64,000 nt of DNA from Methylococcaceae bacterium UBA6146. Its GTDB lineage: Bacteria > Pseudomonadota > Gammaproteobacteria > Methylococcales > Methylomonadaceae. The notes under the pieces were generated by a model, which had not been told where the DNA came from, ran no database searches, and saw only the letters and a program-made list of their open reading frames with translations. Positions 63,974 through 64,000 of the stretch are shown here, one piece after another. Both the position numbers and the translations under genes were made by a program. Within the stretch, counting starts at the first letter, position 1, and each line of letters opens with the position of its first letter. Location of the stretch: assembly GCA_002422395.1 (NCBI GenBank), contig DIUY01000012.1, forward strand, positions 1-64,000, read 5' to 3'.

Positions 63974-64000
63974 TCGTTTTTAATTCCCAGTAAGGCAAGC

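Noticed and set aside
1..64000. CRISPR arrays, tRNA or rRNA genes and prophage
   Set aside because: No regularly spaced repeats, no tRNA or rRNA conserved sequences and no phage structural or integrase genes were recognised on reading.

Overview
The window is a stretch of chromosome from a Gram-negative gammaproteobacterium with roughly even base composition. The gene neighbourhoods are those of gammaproteobacteria: gpmI/envC/ctpA divergent from rhodanese-secB-gpsA, yajC-secD-secF, ndk-rlmN-pilW-hisS-yfgM-bamB-der, and a HAD phosphatase divergent from rppH. A Na+-pumping oxaloacetate decarboxylase (oadGAB), HrcA/CIRCE control of groESL, an arsenical lyase gene and an unusually long GltB would suit a methanotroph-like gammaproteobacterium (Methylococcales). 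That placement is inference; no methane or methanol oxidation gene lies in the window.

Layout: 1-3137 is the 3' part of hrpA. 3439-7642 (minus) is ctpA, envC and gpmI. 7923-10249 (plus) is an ArsR-type regulator, a membrane rhodanese, secB and gpsA. 10301-17595 (minus) is cysJ and a very long gltB. 17922-20128 (plus) is a ubiquinone hydroxylase, arsI and arsC. 20129-21033 is decayed DNA without an intact gene. 21076-31290 (plus) is protein export (yajC, secD, secF) and the ndk-to-der housekeeping cluster. 31532-36190 (plus) is tpx, oadG-oadA-oadB and mtgA. 36223-40981 (minus) is queG, rhlE, groEL and groES, with a perfect CIRCE operator and a sigma-70 promoter. 41121-47069 holds moeB, a small membrane protein, a LysR regulator, a 50-codon membrane peptide gene, a DUF2238 protein, a phosphopantetheinyl transferase and ggt. 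47267-50597 (plus) is a PhoD-type phosphatase, a Uma2 nuclease-like protein and apbE. 50701-63475 is mostly minus: a Lon-family protease, a HAD phosphatase, cpdA, argA, a two-gene ATPase/DUF4276 cassette, ilvD, an SH3 membrane protein, argF and argD. rppH is plus. grxD (plus) closes the window.

The most interesting locus is the ATPase plus DUF4276 pair at 56901-58708, inserted between amino-acid biosynthesis genes and preceded by a 93-bp palindromic element. An ABC/AAA-type ATPase with a translationally coupled TOPRIM-like partner is the architecture of split OLD-type anti-phage systems. Second are the ArsR regulator, whose two cysteines are spaced as in the persulfide sensors BigR/SqrR and which precedes a rhodanese gene, and the 1815-residue GltB with an internal insertion and a C-terminal extension. 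No tRNA, rRNA, CRISPR array or intact insertion sequence was recognised.
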